Both the position numbers and the translations under genes were made by a program. Positions 1 to 9,598 of a stretch of 64,000 bases of DNA are shown here, in pieces (position 1 is the first letter of the stretch; each line of letters begins with the position of its first letter). The stretch comes from Gracilaria domingensis (taxonomy: Eukaryota > Rhodophyta > Florideophyceae > Gracilariales > Gracilariaceae): contig VCMS01000058.1 of NCBI GenBank assembly GCA_022539475.1, positions 1 to 64,000 on the forward strand, written 5' to 3'. The notes under the pieces are model-generated. The model was not told the DNA's origin, made no database searches, and saw only the letters and a program-made list of their open reading frames with translations.

Positions 1-74
1 CGTACAACTGTGAACATGGACGGACCTGAGGCAGCACAGCACGAAACGTTGTGTTGAATCAGACGTGAGATTCT

Positions 75-1063
75 ATGGGTGAGGCACAGCTTGTCCTAAC
101 AGACCCTCCCTTTAACACTCGAAGGAAGAGGAACAAACGGAATAGTGGTCACGATGTCTTCAGTGAGGAAGACATGATCCGTACGGCTGACTTAATAAGT
201 TCCGCGCTTCGGTCAGGTGGGCACTTCATTATATTCTGTGCCTTGGCACAGTTTCATGTTTGGCACAGGATACTTTCGGAAACGGCGAGTACGAAAGATG
301 AAGCTGGAAGCGAAGGTAAACCAGAACTCATGCCTTCGTTTAAAGTGGATGCGAATCCACTGGTGTTCATCCGGGATCGCAGTAATGTTGGAGGGAATCC
401 ACGGAAGTTTGGGATACAGCCCGTAACGGAGTACGCCGTTCATGGGGTGAAGCGTGGATTACGACCATCGGAGGAAGCCAGTCTTACTCCATTTGAGGAG
501 AACAATTTCATTCCTTCTACTTTCCCGGCTAACAGGAATGTAATTGACCGGGTGCCAAAACCGAGAGCGGGGGAGTGGTTGACATGGAAGGTACATGAGC
601 CAGGTAGTTCAGTACCAGGTGGGCAGTACATAAGACCGGAGCAGAAGTCGAGGAGTTGATGAAGGAGTTGATATGTCGCTTCACAAGACCGGGTGATCTT
701 GTCATGGACATGTTCGCGGGAACTTTTTCTACGGGTATGGCGTGCCTATCGCTGACAAAGCATAGGAAGTTCTTGGGGTGCGAGAAGAATAGGCCATGTT
801 TCAGCCATGCGAAGCACCATCTAACGACTCTTATGGCCGAAGTTATTCGCGGGGGGAAGAATGACATCCTGGTTGAACAGGAGGTGGTGGATGCGGCTTC
901 AACGACTTATGAACGGGTTCCACATCGGGACCGAGGTCGGCTTGAATGGGAGGCTCCATTTGGTTACCCCCAGTACCAAGTGATGCCTGGACATATTACT
1001 CAGTTCCTAGGAAGATACTGGAAGGACTGGGACTTTGTCGAGAAGTGTGACAGCGTACTGTAG
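75..1063 (+). pseudogene. beta-class DNA amino-methyltransferase (N4-cytosine or N6-adenine), one frame break
   Basis: The first segment (75-659) opens with motif IV as TDPPFNT at residues 9-15, the catalytic DPP(F/Y) loop of amino-methyltransferases. The second segment (from about 653) has a motif X/I block: PGDLVMDMFAGTFST, the AdoMet-binding FxGxx loop, then FLGCE (motif II). The order IV ... X-I is that of the beta class, with the 390-bp stretch between as a likely target-recognition region. The two segments are in different frames. RPEQKS at the end of the first and EELMKELI at the start of the second are adjacent in the family, so one base appears to be missing near 650. This could be real decay or an assembly error. 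The ATG at 75 lies almost at motif IV, so an upstream exon may be outside the window. Such enzymes transfer methyl groups to exocyclic amines of DNA bases. Next to a transposase-like gene it is probably element cargo. Family identification is strong; target base unknown. Confidence 0.72.
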
Positions 1064-1101
1064 ATCTTTGGGAGGGGAAGTACCGAGGAGCTCTGAATCT
1101 T

Positions 1102-1707
1102 ATGGATATGCATATGCTGTTGACTGTTGAAGCCAATCGCTATCGCTTACATATAGCATCTTCTAAGATTCGACATCCCCGTGCTGGTATGGGGGTGTTC
1201 ACGGAACATAAGATATTGGCTGGGGAAACTATCTGTCATTTCTATGGAACTTTGGTATACACGGATCTGACGAACCGGAAGGAAAGACACTTAACGTATG
1301 GAAGTGGCTGTCTCGGAGCAACTCCAGTGCGGTACAAGTTGTTTTCTATGATGGTCACTGTGACTGGTACGGAGTTTCTGCACCTGAGGAACAGACCAGG
1401 ACAGGCTCAGGATAGAAAGGAGAGCGAAGTCTACATTGTCCCGGCGCCTTTTTGTATCGGGGGCTAAATTAACGACGCCGGATATCATGCCGGGGATCCC
1501 GATTTATCGGAGCCCCGGTCAAACAGGACTCGAAGTGCCAATGTGCAGGCGGTGGAAGCGAAGTTCGTGATACAGTTTAAGTCAGACCTTTCTAACTATG
1601 CTCTACTTCGTTGTAGAGCAGTAAGAGATATTGAGAGGGGCGAAGAGTTGTATTTCAACTACGGAGAGCAGTACGCCTGGGACTGGGCTCTGACATTGGA
1701 GCAATAG
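1102..1707 (+). pseudogene. SET-domain protein (lysine methyltransferase-like), one in-frame stop
   Basis: Residues around 27-51 (AGMGVFTEHKILAGETICHF) match the start of a SET domain: a glycine-rich AdoMet loop followed by an I..GE.I..Y.G strand. In the same frame after a TAA at 1465-1467 the text continues as a SET C-terminal half, with NRTRSANV in place of the usual NHxxxPN knot and RDIERGEELYFNYGE as the closing catalytic strand. The frame ends at TAG 1705-1707. Apart from that one TAA the domain (about 200 residues) is complete, so the gene is recently broken, read through, or mis-sequenced. It starts 38 bp after the methyltransferase. Reading upstream of the ATG in this frame gives a protein-like stretch (DLWEGKYRGALNL), so a former methylase-SET fusion is possible. 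The likely role is protein-lysine methylation, perhaps of chromatin at element copies (inference). Confidence 0.65.
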
Positions 1708-1938
1708 ATGAGTTCAGTACCGAATACAAAGTAAATATGCTTGTGAGTGTTGCAGCTGCCTGCAATACGCGTTGTTGTACATGTACACTGGAGCTCTTCA
1801 TCTGTAACGGCGATATTTGCGACCCATTGGGCACCTCAAATTCCTAAAAAGCAGGAACTGCGGAGTCTCCCGGAATATCTGAACCATGCACCCCCCTCCC
1901 CAACAATTTCGTTTCATTACCCTGTTTATCTCCACAGC

Positions 1939-4281
1939 ATGGGTATAACGCCGAGAAAGCGAAATAGTACGCAGCGGAACAAGAGTGGACAGAAGAAGAG
2001 AAGAGCATCGGATGATACGAATCAGGCTACAAGCACCGCACTTCCTAAACGGAAGTCGTCCTCGACGAAGGACAGAGTCAGTGGGCGTCCTTCTACAGGA
2101 CTCTCTCGCCCATCTCGCAGCGGAGCGTCTTCCGGGATTGCGTCAAGAATTCGTGGATCAGCGAACGATGTCGTGCCGTCAACTGCCGATAATGCAAATC
2201 GTGCATCTGTCTCTGCTCCTCAAGAAGATGAGGTAACTCGGCCCAGCGGGTCAGGACAGGAGGGCATGACAACTGGAACCGAAGAGGTTCGTATGACACC
2301 AAAACCTTCATGTCCCCGGCCGATATCGAAGACCGGAGCTACTGGGGCGCGGGTTACGCCGCCCAGTGGATCTGGACAACAAGGGACAATGACGAGAAGT
2401 CGTGAGAGCCCTAGTATATTAAGATCGTCACGTCCATCCCTGTCTTCTAGAACTGGGGCCGCTATGAATCGTATCATGCATCGCAATGGGTTCGGACAAG
2501 GGAGAAAGACAATAAGAAATCGAGAGACAACTGATAGACGAGTTACTTTTCGACCTTCCCCTCTTTCCAGAATGGGGGCCGTTGCAGCTCGTACGAGACC
2601 CAATTCATCTGATATACCATGCCATGGAGGAGGACAGACACGGGAGTTGGAGCTCGGAGCCGTGCCAACGGTGGACACAGAACGCCTGCAGCCTCTCGTG
2701 TCTAAGGCTATGGCACATGAGGATAGTTCCGATAACGAAATAACACCGAATCCTGCGGCATTACCGGGGCCTGTCGCCGAAGAAGCTAGGGAAATAACGG
2801 AAGATATCCAAACTGGTGTGAATTCAAGCTCTATGAACAGACCTGATCTTTTAAATGAACTGAATTGCTTGAAAGAAAAGGTTAAGACGCTACAAGAGGA
2901 CTTGATGGTTCGGGGAATTCTAGTGAAGGTCGCCCAAGAGCAGAGTACGGCTTTGAAAAAGAGGCTTGAAGAGAAGGATCTAGTCATTGAAGGGCTAAGA
3001 GGGGCACTGAAACAGGAGGGAGATAGGAGTACACGTGCTGGTGAACCTGGGCAGACAGGTCGAAAGAAGCATAAAATTGAGGTGTGCGACGAGTTTCGAG
3101 GGGTTGCTCGAGCAGTGTATCACAACATGCTGACGTGGGCAAGGAGAGAAACAAGTGAGCTATGGCTCGAAGGTGAGTCGCTCACCCGAAATTGGGGTAA
3201 CCGTGCCGAGAAGGTGGAAGACGCAACTGAGAGTGGGGAAGGGCTTATTGAGCCGGAGGAAGGTGGTTCATACATGGTTCCTAAAAACCCCGTGGAGCTC
3301 TTGGGCAGTTTTGGCATGTTCACACCGTCGGTAGAGGGGGGGCCAGATGCTTTGCTGAAGAAAATGGTTGAAATCGAGTTGAAGGAGTTGAGCTGGGAAG
3401 GTATTAGAAAAGCATCTCTTACCGACAGGTGTATACTGGAACTTTGGGCAGATATGTGCCTTAGGCAGAGAATGCGGCAGACCATGAGTGACGTCGTGGG
3501 CGTTCGTAAGAGAAATACGAGGGATAAACTATTTCTGCTCCTGGGGTACGATCTGATTTGGAGAAGAACAAAGCTGGTAGAAGAGAATGCTGACGAACTC
3601 ACAATGCAGTTGAAGGAAGCGCAGGAGAACATACTGCGTCTTGACGAAAATGGTGTACCGAACACTTCATGGTGGAGAAAAGCCCCATTTGTTCGTCTAA
3701 AGTACTCCAATGCGGACAATGTCGAGGATATGCCGACGGAAGATCAAGACTTGTTCTTCCGAAACCGTGTCGGGGTACAAGTGCTGAAGGAGTTTATTGG
3801 GTATGATGTGGAAGACAAGGATACGGGCACCTTTTTAGATGGCACAATACTGTTGCTCGCACGTTTGGACGCTTGGGTGTTGACGGTTGTGAGCCTTCTA
3901 AGTACGGATGTGTCAAGGGGTGGCCAGAGACAGAAACTGTTTACAAAGAAGTTTGCCGAACTGCTACCTCTGTGTTTAAAGAATGTTCTGGGGGATGTTA
4001 GGCAACGTGTCTTGAGCACCAATTCCAGCGAGTTTCATAATTTTGGAACGACAATGGAAGATTGGACTAAGGTTCTTGGTAATGATATGAGAGAGGCTAC
4101 ATTTGGATATCGAATGCCGTCGAACGGAAGACTTTACCTCACTGTGAAAGAACAATTTTTTATTGACAGTGTGAGCCGAAGATTGGGGTCTATTAGCGAT
4201 TGCTTCGTTGGTGAATGCGAGGAAGGGGATATGGAGTTCAAGGAAATGGACATGAACGATTTCGGAAGTAACACAGGATGA
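1939..4281 (+). CDS. 780-aa coiled-coil protein with 40-residue repeats, transposon-associated, function unknown
   Basis: The frame is open from 1747 but the sequence before 1939 looks non-coding. ATG 1939 follows a pyrimidine-rich stretch ending in CAG (1914-1938) that resembles a 3' splice site, so an upstream exon is possible. The N-terminal 300 residues are basic, Ser/Arg/Pro-rich and carry three 40-residue units. A predicted coiled coil follows (about nt 2845-3000; LNELNCLKEKVKTLQEDL). The C-terminal 450 residues look globular and mainly helical, with many Trp, Leu and charged residues, and match no family I recognise. The gene is convergent with the transposase-like gene (ends 50 bp apart) and codirectional with the methylase and SET genes. 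A DNA- or chromatin-binding accessory protein of the same element is plausible, but no catalytic motif was seen. Confidence 0.6.
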   Translation: MGITPRKRNSTQRNKSGQKKRRASDDTNQATSTALPKRKSSSTKDRVSGRPSTGLSRPSRSGASSGIASRIRGSANDVVPSTADNANRASVSAPQEDEVTRPSGSGQEGMTTGTEEVRMTPKPSCPRPISKTGATGARVTPPSGSGQQGTMTRSRESPSILRSSRPSLSSRTGAAMNRIMHRNGFGQGRKTIRNRETTDRRVTFRPSPLSRMGAVAARTRPNSSDIPCHGGGQTRELELGAVPTVDTERLQPLVSKAMAHEDSSDNEITPNPAALPGPVAEEAREITEDIQTGVNSSSMNRPDLLNELNCLKEKVKTLQEDLMVRGILVKVAQEQSTALKKRLEEKDLVIEGLRGALKQEGDRSTRAGEPGQTGRKKHKIEVCDEFRGVARAVYHNMLTWARRETSELWLEGESLTRNWGNRAEKVEDATESGEGLIEPEEGGSYMVPKNPVELLGSFGMFTPSVEGGPDALLKKMVEIELKELSWEGIRKASLTDRCILELWADMCLRQRMRQTMSDVVGVRKRNTRDKLFLLLGYDLIWRRTKLVEENADELTMQLKEAQENILRLDENGVPNTSWWRKAPFVRLKYSNADNVEDMPTEDQDLFFRNRVGVQVLKEFIGYDVEDKDTGTFLDGTILLLARLDAWVLTVVSLLSTDVSRGGQRQKLFTKKFAELLPLCLKNVLGDVRQRVLSTNSSEFHNFGTTMEDWTKVLGNDMREATFGYRMPSNGRLYLTVKEQFFIDSVSRRLGSISDCFVGECEEGDMEFKEMDMNDFGSNTG
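2230..2592 (+). repeat. three degenerate 120-bp (40-aa) tandem repeats in the coiled-coil protein
   Basis: Units begin near 2233, 2353 and 2473, exactly 120 bp apart. Each contains a conserved P-S/N-G-x-G-Q motif (nt 2248, 2368, 2488) and ends in a 'TGA' or 'MGA' segment before the next R-V/I-T. Divergence is high, so this is an old in-frame duplication. Confidence 0.7.
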
Positions 4282-4331
4282 CAAGAAAAGGCACCACAAG
4301 GTGAACATGTAGAGGATGGAGCCCTTAATGT

Positions 4332-7300
4332 TTAAGGCTGTACAAGATCAACGTGGTCAGTTGGTCCTTCATCTGAATCATGATAGAATCGATTGATGTA
4401 GAATCGGTGTTGAAACCATTGAAGTGGAGGACAAAAAGGTGGAGCAGGGTAGTTTGATCGAACAACATGGACAGTTCCCTGTAGTGCAGAAGCCGGAACC
4501 ATCCCGTACCAAGGAGTTAACTCTACGATAGTCTCCGCTTTGGAATGACGAGGGAACGGAAGAGTGTGGTTCTTTTCATCGTTTGTAGCCCACCGTAAAG
4601 ATATGCATTTCAATATGTGGTCGATGTTTGTTGCGGGGGGTAAAACCTCGAAATACCGGACGAATGCCACCTCTGGTGCGGTAAGTGCAGAATCAAGGAG
4701 AGATATTCGAATCAGAGCGAATACCTGGGCAACCCAAGTCTCTGAATCTTCTCCGCTTACCAATACAGTGGAAAACTTTGGCTTTCTACTGGGACCAAAT
4801 GCTGGAGAAGCGAAGACACGTTGGATGATGGGGTATTTGGGTCGTCCCAGCTTAAGTGCCTTAGAAGACGAATCGAAGTGTTCAAGAGTCGGAACGAAAC
4901 CGCCTTTCACGAGGGCCGAATTCACCAGAGTTATCCTTTTCTTTTCTGGAAAGTATGTAATAGAGTGCTCATCCAGTGTTTCTTTCACGAGACTGAGGAA
5001 AGGAGGAAGGGCCTGTTCACAAATTTGGTCAAGAATCCACCTTGTGTCCGTACTTGAGAACATCTCTCTAACAGCAGTCCATGTTTTTGAACTGGAAATA
5101 CTTGAAACACAATGTTGAAGAGCTCGTAAAGTGAAAGAACGCCCTCTCATTGCAAATCGACGGGGCTGTGTGGAAGTTCCTGGTAAACCTGGATTAAGCT
5201 GGTAAGGAGTATTGCCATGCCATTGCTTTCTAACATGTCCGTGCTCAATGGAGCGAATAGTCTCCTCCGCAGCCGTTGCTGTTCTTCTGGACATCTTTTT
5301 GTAGTGTCTCTTAAATAGCAGGTGTGCATGTCCGTATATGCCTGCGTCGTAGTACTTGATACTTCCCAGACGGCGAATAGGGTCCACGAGATGATCGAGA
5401 AGATGAAACTTCAAAATTCCCAGTCTGGAGGGATGAAAATCTGCCAGGGTCTTTGTTGCGGAACGCTTGAAGGCTTCAACCTCCGAACTAAGACACAGGA
5501 GAAAGCTTTCAGTCTAATACGGGTCACGATTGTATCTGAATAAGGTCGAAAGCAAGTCTGAGTACTGAGAGAAAACGGTTGTGATTGGGGCAACGTCCTG
5601 TTCTCCACAGCATATGTCAAAAAATGCTCCTATGAAGGGGACGACCATGTCAAGTGCTTTGTAGTTTTTGGCCTCCAGCATTCCACGGAGACCGTCTTTC
5701 GTGAAGATGCCATTCAAAGATTTGCCTTTCTCCTGCGTGGAGAAATCGATATGTAAACCTTTGGCAGGAGAATCGCGTTCTATAGAAGCTAGAATTGCGT
5801 TCGCATGGTTGAAGATTTGGGTGCGTATCGTTCGAGATGAACGCGAGGCAGATGTTCCTATTGTGGTGCACAGGGTGTCTGACTGCAGTCTCTCGATTGT
5901 GGCCGTTTTTATCAGCTTCGAGATGCCAAGATGCAAGTTTTGTAACGGTTTGAGTGAGAACAGACTGTATGGAGACAATCCCGAGATCATTCCAAGGGTT
6001 ACGGAGGTTTCGAGGAACGAAGGAATGAGAGATATGGAATTTGAACGCACCAGAGTATCCGCTTGAGATCTCCTCTCCCTCGCACGACGTGGACGTCTTT
6101 CCGCCTCGTCTTTTTCTGCATGTTGCAAGATAGCTGTGTATGTCTTTCGGATGCTTTTCGTGTGCTTTTGAGAACGTCATTTTAATGAGGTGGGAACAGG
6201 ACTGCATAAAAATGAGCGAGTGGCTTTGCATCTATGACACGGGCTTTCCGTCTTGGTCCCATGAAGAAGGGACAGAATGTCCTTAGCCTCAGGAATATCC
6301 GCACAATAACTTGGAAGCAGAGGATGGCCCACTCGAATTCGTTTGTCGTAGCCGATGAACTGAAAACTTTCTGCGTGAGATTTAGAATGGGCTCCAGGAC
6401 TTGACGAAGAGATTCTTGAAGGATTTGCATCCTGGACTCGCGTAGAGACTTGCTAGAAACAAATGGCATTGCGTCTGCTTCAGATGCGGAAACCTCGATC
6501 AGTGTGGTAGGGAAGTATGCCACTACTGTGAGGTCATCACGGATACACTTACGGCGAAGCTCGTCGGAGAAGTTGAGAAATATGAGGTGAAGAGGATAGG
6601 CGGTAACCGATGTTTGCTTTAGAGTTGTTGAAGACTTATCGGTGTATACCTGCAGAAGACCTACGAAAGATTCACTGTAACTTATTTCTTGGGAGTACCA
6701 CACTATTCTACTATCCAAAGAGCCCATGACCATTTCCTTAAGTTTTGAGGTGGCGTCTCTTGCGAGAGAGCCGGACATGGGGTGAGATATTTTCGTGGAG
6801 TGGGTCTGAGGTATAGGGTGGAAGAATGTGTTTTCGTTGTTAGCCAACTGGAGCTGTTTCACAAGTGTCTGAATGGGGTCTCTCGTGTAGAGGGTGGCGC
6901 TGAACTTACATCCTTCTGGCGAGACAGTTCTTCGATTGAAACCGTCCTTTGAGGCGTATCGTTCGAAAATGGCGTTCTTCAGTTCTGTACAGCGCTTGGA
7001 ACTTGTTATGGTCTCGTTGAATCGCTTTTGCGAGAATCGCAGGTCCCGAAGTAGCCCAATTAGCTCGTCAGCCTCACGATGACCAAGGTTGGAAGCTACT
7101 GAAGCCAGACAAACCGTGAGATAATCCATATGCAAATCACCGAGGGTCTCCTCAGAAGGCACTGGGCGGGAACTGCTTCCGTGTTCTCGCTCTAATGACG
7201 CGGGACCCGGGGAAGGAGAAACACAATGCGAAGTGTCCGGAATGGGAGGGGCGCACGGAGTGGGGTCGACGATGTCCTCGGACACCGGAGGCTCGGGAAG

Positions 7301-7510
7301 GCGACAAGGGGCAGTGACCGTTTCGGAAGATGCGGGCGCGGGTGCGAAAAGCTTGAGACGCTTGCTTCTCCGAATGGGCCGGCTATTGTCGTCCTCCAGC
7401 GCTGCTTTCAGACGAAACGGGCAATGGTTGACATGCTTTTGAAGAGATAAGACTCCTCGGCGAGTAACGAAGGGGCACCCACGCTTCTTATGTGTACAGT
7501 AGTAGACCAT
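4332..7510 (-). mobile_element. KDZ/Plavaka-like DNA transposase, multi-exon
   Basis: Three open minus-strand segments in changing frames (about 7510-6182, 6128-5522 and 5487-4332) read as one protein of roughly 1,000 residues. The first starts at ATG 7510 with a zinc-finger-like module (C-x6-C-x14-H-x3-C, in YYCTHKKRGCPF...NHC), as at the N terminus of Plavaka/KDZ transposases. It later has VYTDKSS followed by KQTSVTAYPLHLIFLNF and VVAYFP, matching the family pattern 'YSDKT ... AYPVYL..GNI ... YLP' with its catalytic-type Asp. The second segment has SLKPLQNLHLGISKL (family: 'LHNLHLG'). The last has LGILKFHLLDHLVDPIRRLGS, then GHAHLLFKRHYKKMSRR, like the C-terminal KxHxLxH...IRxxG block shared by KDZ and CACTA enzymes. 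A donor/acceptor pair giving a 33-bp intron (5488-5520) joins the last two segments in frame. The junction between segments one and two is unresolved. It would cut and paste DNA; whether it is active cannot be judged. Target ends were not identified. Confidence 0.7.
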
Positions 7511-8278
7511 GGGAAGAAGAAATGAACGAGAAACGACGACAAAGACTGCAAGGGAAGGGCGTCCGAAGGAAGAAGGAGGTCGAGCGACAGTCAATATCGA
7601 CGTCTTGCTCAGAACGGAGAATATATTTTGAGTTTAAATCACGTGCTTTCGTTCAAAAAGGAACGTAGGTACACGTCGACCTTAACACAAGGGTGTACTT
7701 CTCGTATTATCTACCACTGGTTATAAACCTGTGGTTTCCCAACGTTTTACGCTGTACAATTGTCCAATCTCGCACAGAAAAATAATTCTCTTCCCTCCGC
7801 CGCCGCCCCCGCCCGTCCGACGTCCGACCTTTTGTTACCGTCGTGATCCGTGCCATCCTCGCATTCTACGGACATGAAGCGTACCTCATTCTCTTTCTCC
7901 GCCCTCGTCGGACGCCTCCATAAAGCGGACAGCATCCGTATCTCACGGATGTATTCCGTGCAGTCTTTCCGTGCAGTCTTTTCGTACGTGCTTCCATTTC
8001 CTTCTACGTATCTTTGTTCTAAACTAACCAATCCTCACCACGTCTCTTCGCGCTCTGCGACATGTAAACGGCAGGAAAAAGGCTTTGGGTTACTTTTGCG
8101 AGTTACTAGGTCCCTCGACTTTTCTAGCGCAACGTTTCTGTTTTGCTTTATCAATGGTACGTTCCATCGCATTTCAAATGTATCCAACGGATCATTGACT
8201 AACTTATGGATACTTTCCGCTTGCGTATACAGGTAAATGACTTTTGATGCGTACGTAGCTCACGAGTTGCAGGTGCAG
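7511..8278. other. non-coding stretch upstream of the transposase
   Basis: No convincing gene is present. An imperfect palindrome around 7711-7733 (ACCACTGGTTATAAACC and near complement) contains a TATA-like core that could serve the minus-strand transposase gene starting at 7510. The rest shows only short chance frames. Confidence 0.4.
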
Positions 8279-8442
8279 GTTCCTCAAGTAGGGAACCATG
8301 CATCTGGGCATGGTTCCCTACATGAGGAACGGAGAGGATGAGGCGCTTCGAGCCTCATCCTCTCGGAGTGCGTATGTGTTCTACCGTTACCGCAATTTGG
8401 TGCAGGTGCCCTCTGCGGCATCTGCCGCAGATTGCGCATACA
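8279..8442. repeat. cluster of three strong hairpins
   Basis: Hairpin 1: arms 8279-8301 and 8308-8330, 23 bp with one mismatch, 6-nt loop. Hairpin 2: arms 8332-8344 and 8352-8364, 13 bp perfect. Hairpin 3: arms 8412-8420 and 8423-8431, 9 bp perfect. A weak outer pairing (about 8368-8378 with 8434-8443) encloses hairpin 3. No coding frame is present. They lie between the KDZ-like block and the Ty3 element, so could be a subterminal structure of a DNA transposon, a short palindromic element, or an RNA structure. Confidence 0.75.
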
Positions 8443-9598
8443 CCCGCTTCATCATGGGGAAATGGTACATGTAATATAGCGAAGTAGTGGTTAGCAAAAG
8501 CGGTCGATAGAAGAATAGATACGAATAAAACGGTATGATTTCATAATGGGCATCATCTGTACTAGCACTAGTATTCCATGCGTTGCAGGGTATCATTCCG
8601 CAGAAGGTATCGTGTAATGTGCACCTTAATGGAAACTGAACCTAGACTTCGCGAAATACCGTTCAGGTAGCCCTCGACTAAAGAACTAGCACGAGTGGAA
8701 AACCCACCAGTATTTACTGCACAGCGATTCTGGACGACCCAAGCAATTATCTCCAAATTTTGAAATAATTGATCTCGATATTTTTTCAAAAAATTTACTG
8801 GACGACCCTTGCCAATTTCTGGACGACCCTCGCCAAAAACTAGCATCTGCAAGAGACAGACGCTGGGCAGGGCGGCGGTTCACCCAGTCCACGGGGCATG
8901 TGCCATGAGCTCTGATTGGCTCCGCGCCACAGATTGGCGACCACGACAACCGTGCGCGTGCCGTGCTCGGCCATCCGTTCGTGAAAGGTCGCCGACCGCT
9001 CATTAGGGCATTCTACGTTGTAACGTGCCACCGCGTGGCACGCGCCTGGTTCTGTCAGGCCCCGTGTCACGGAGATTGTACACGTGCAGCGGCGATGGAG
9101 CGCCAGGGCTCCATTCCACATCCAAGGTGGTGCACGCTGTAGAGTGACGGCTTCCAAGAAAGCGTTCAAAATCCCACAAGGGAATCCACAATGAATGGTC
9201 ACATTTGGCACAACTCGTTCACGAGATCCCCCAGTTCAGAGTCGCAGCGCTATTCTTCCGCCTGTTGCGGCTGGTCCGGATCAGCGGAAACGGTTTTCAC
9301 AGTTTGACTGTCCTTTTCAACGCGGTTAGGCGAATTCGGGCGGTTAGCGATCCCAGGCTGGGCAGCTGCTTCTGCGGCGACGCTCCGCCTCTCGCGGGGA
9401 GTACGGGTATCTTCCGTGATATCGTCGGACGATACGGCGAAGTTTCCGCGGTTGGGGCGCGTCGAGGCGGCCGTGCCACTAGATTCTCCTACGGGAGCGA
9501 CTGGATTGTCAGTGTGGGTCACATTTCCCGTGGTTTGGGAACCGGGCGACACCGGAGCGTCAGTGCCAGTTGCAGCAACTGCAGTGTCTTCCCCCTCT
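8443..9598. other. flank of the Ty3 element, no gene
   Basis: A short motif CTGGACGACCC recurs at about 8731, 8799 and 8819. A proline/threonine-rich minus-strand frame (9250-9621) overlaps the end of pol and may be element sequence. A 3' LTR would be expected here on the minus strand, but no copy matching the 15.9-16.8 kb side was found by eye. Confidence 0.35.

Noticed and set aside
4564-5118. 184-codon plus-strand frame
   Set aside because: Lies opposite the conserved C-terminal part of the transposase.
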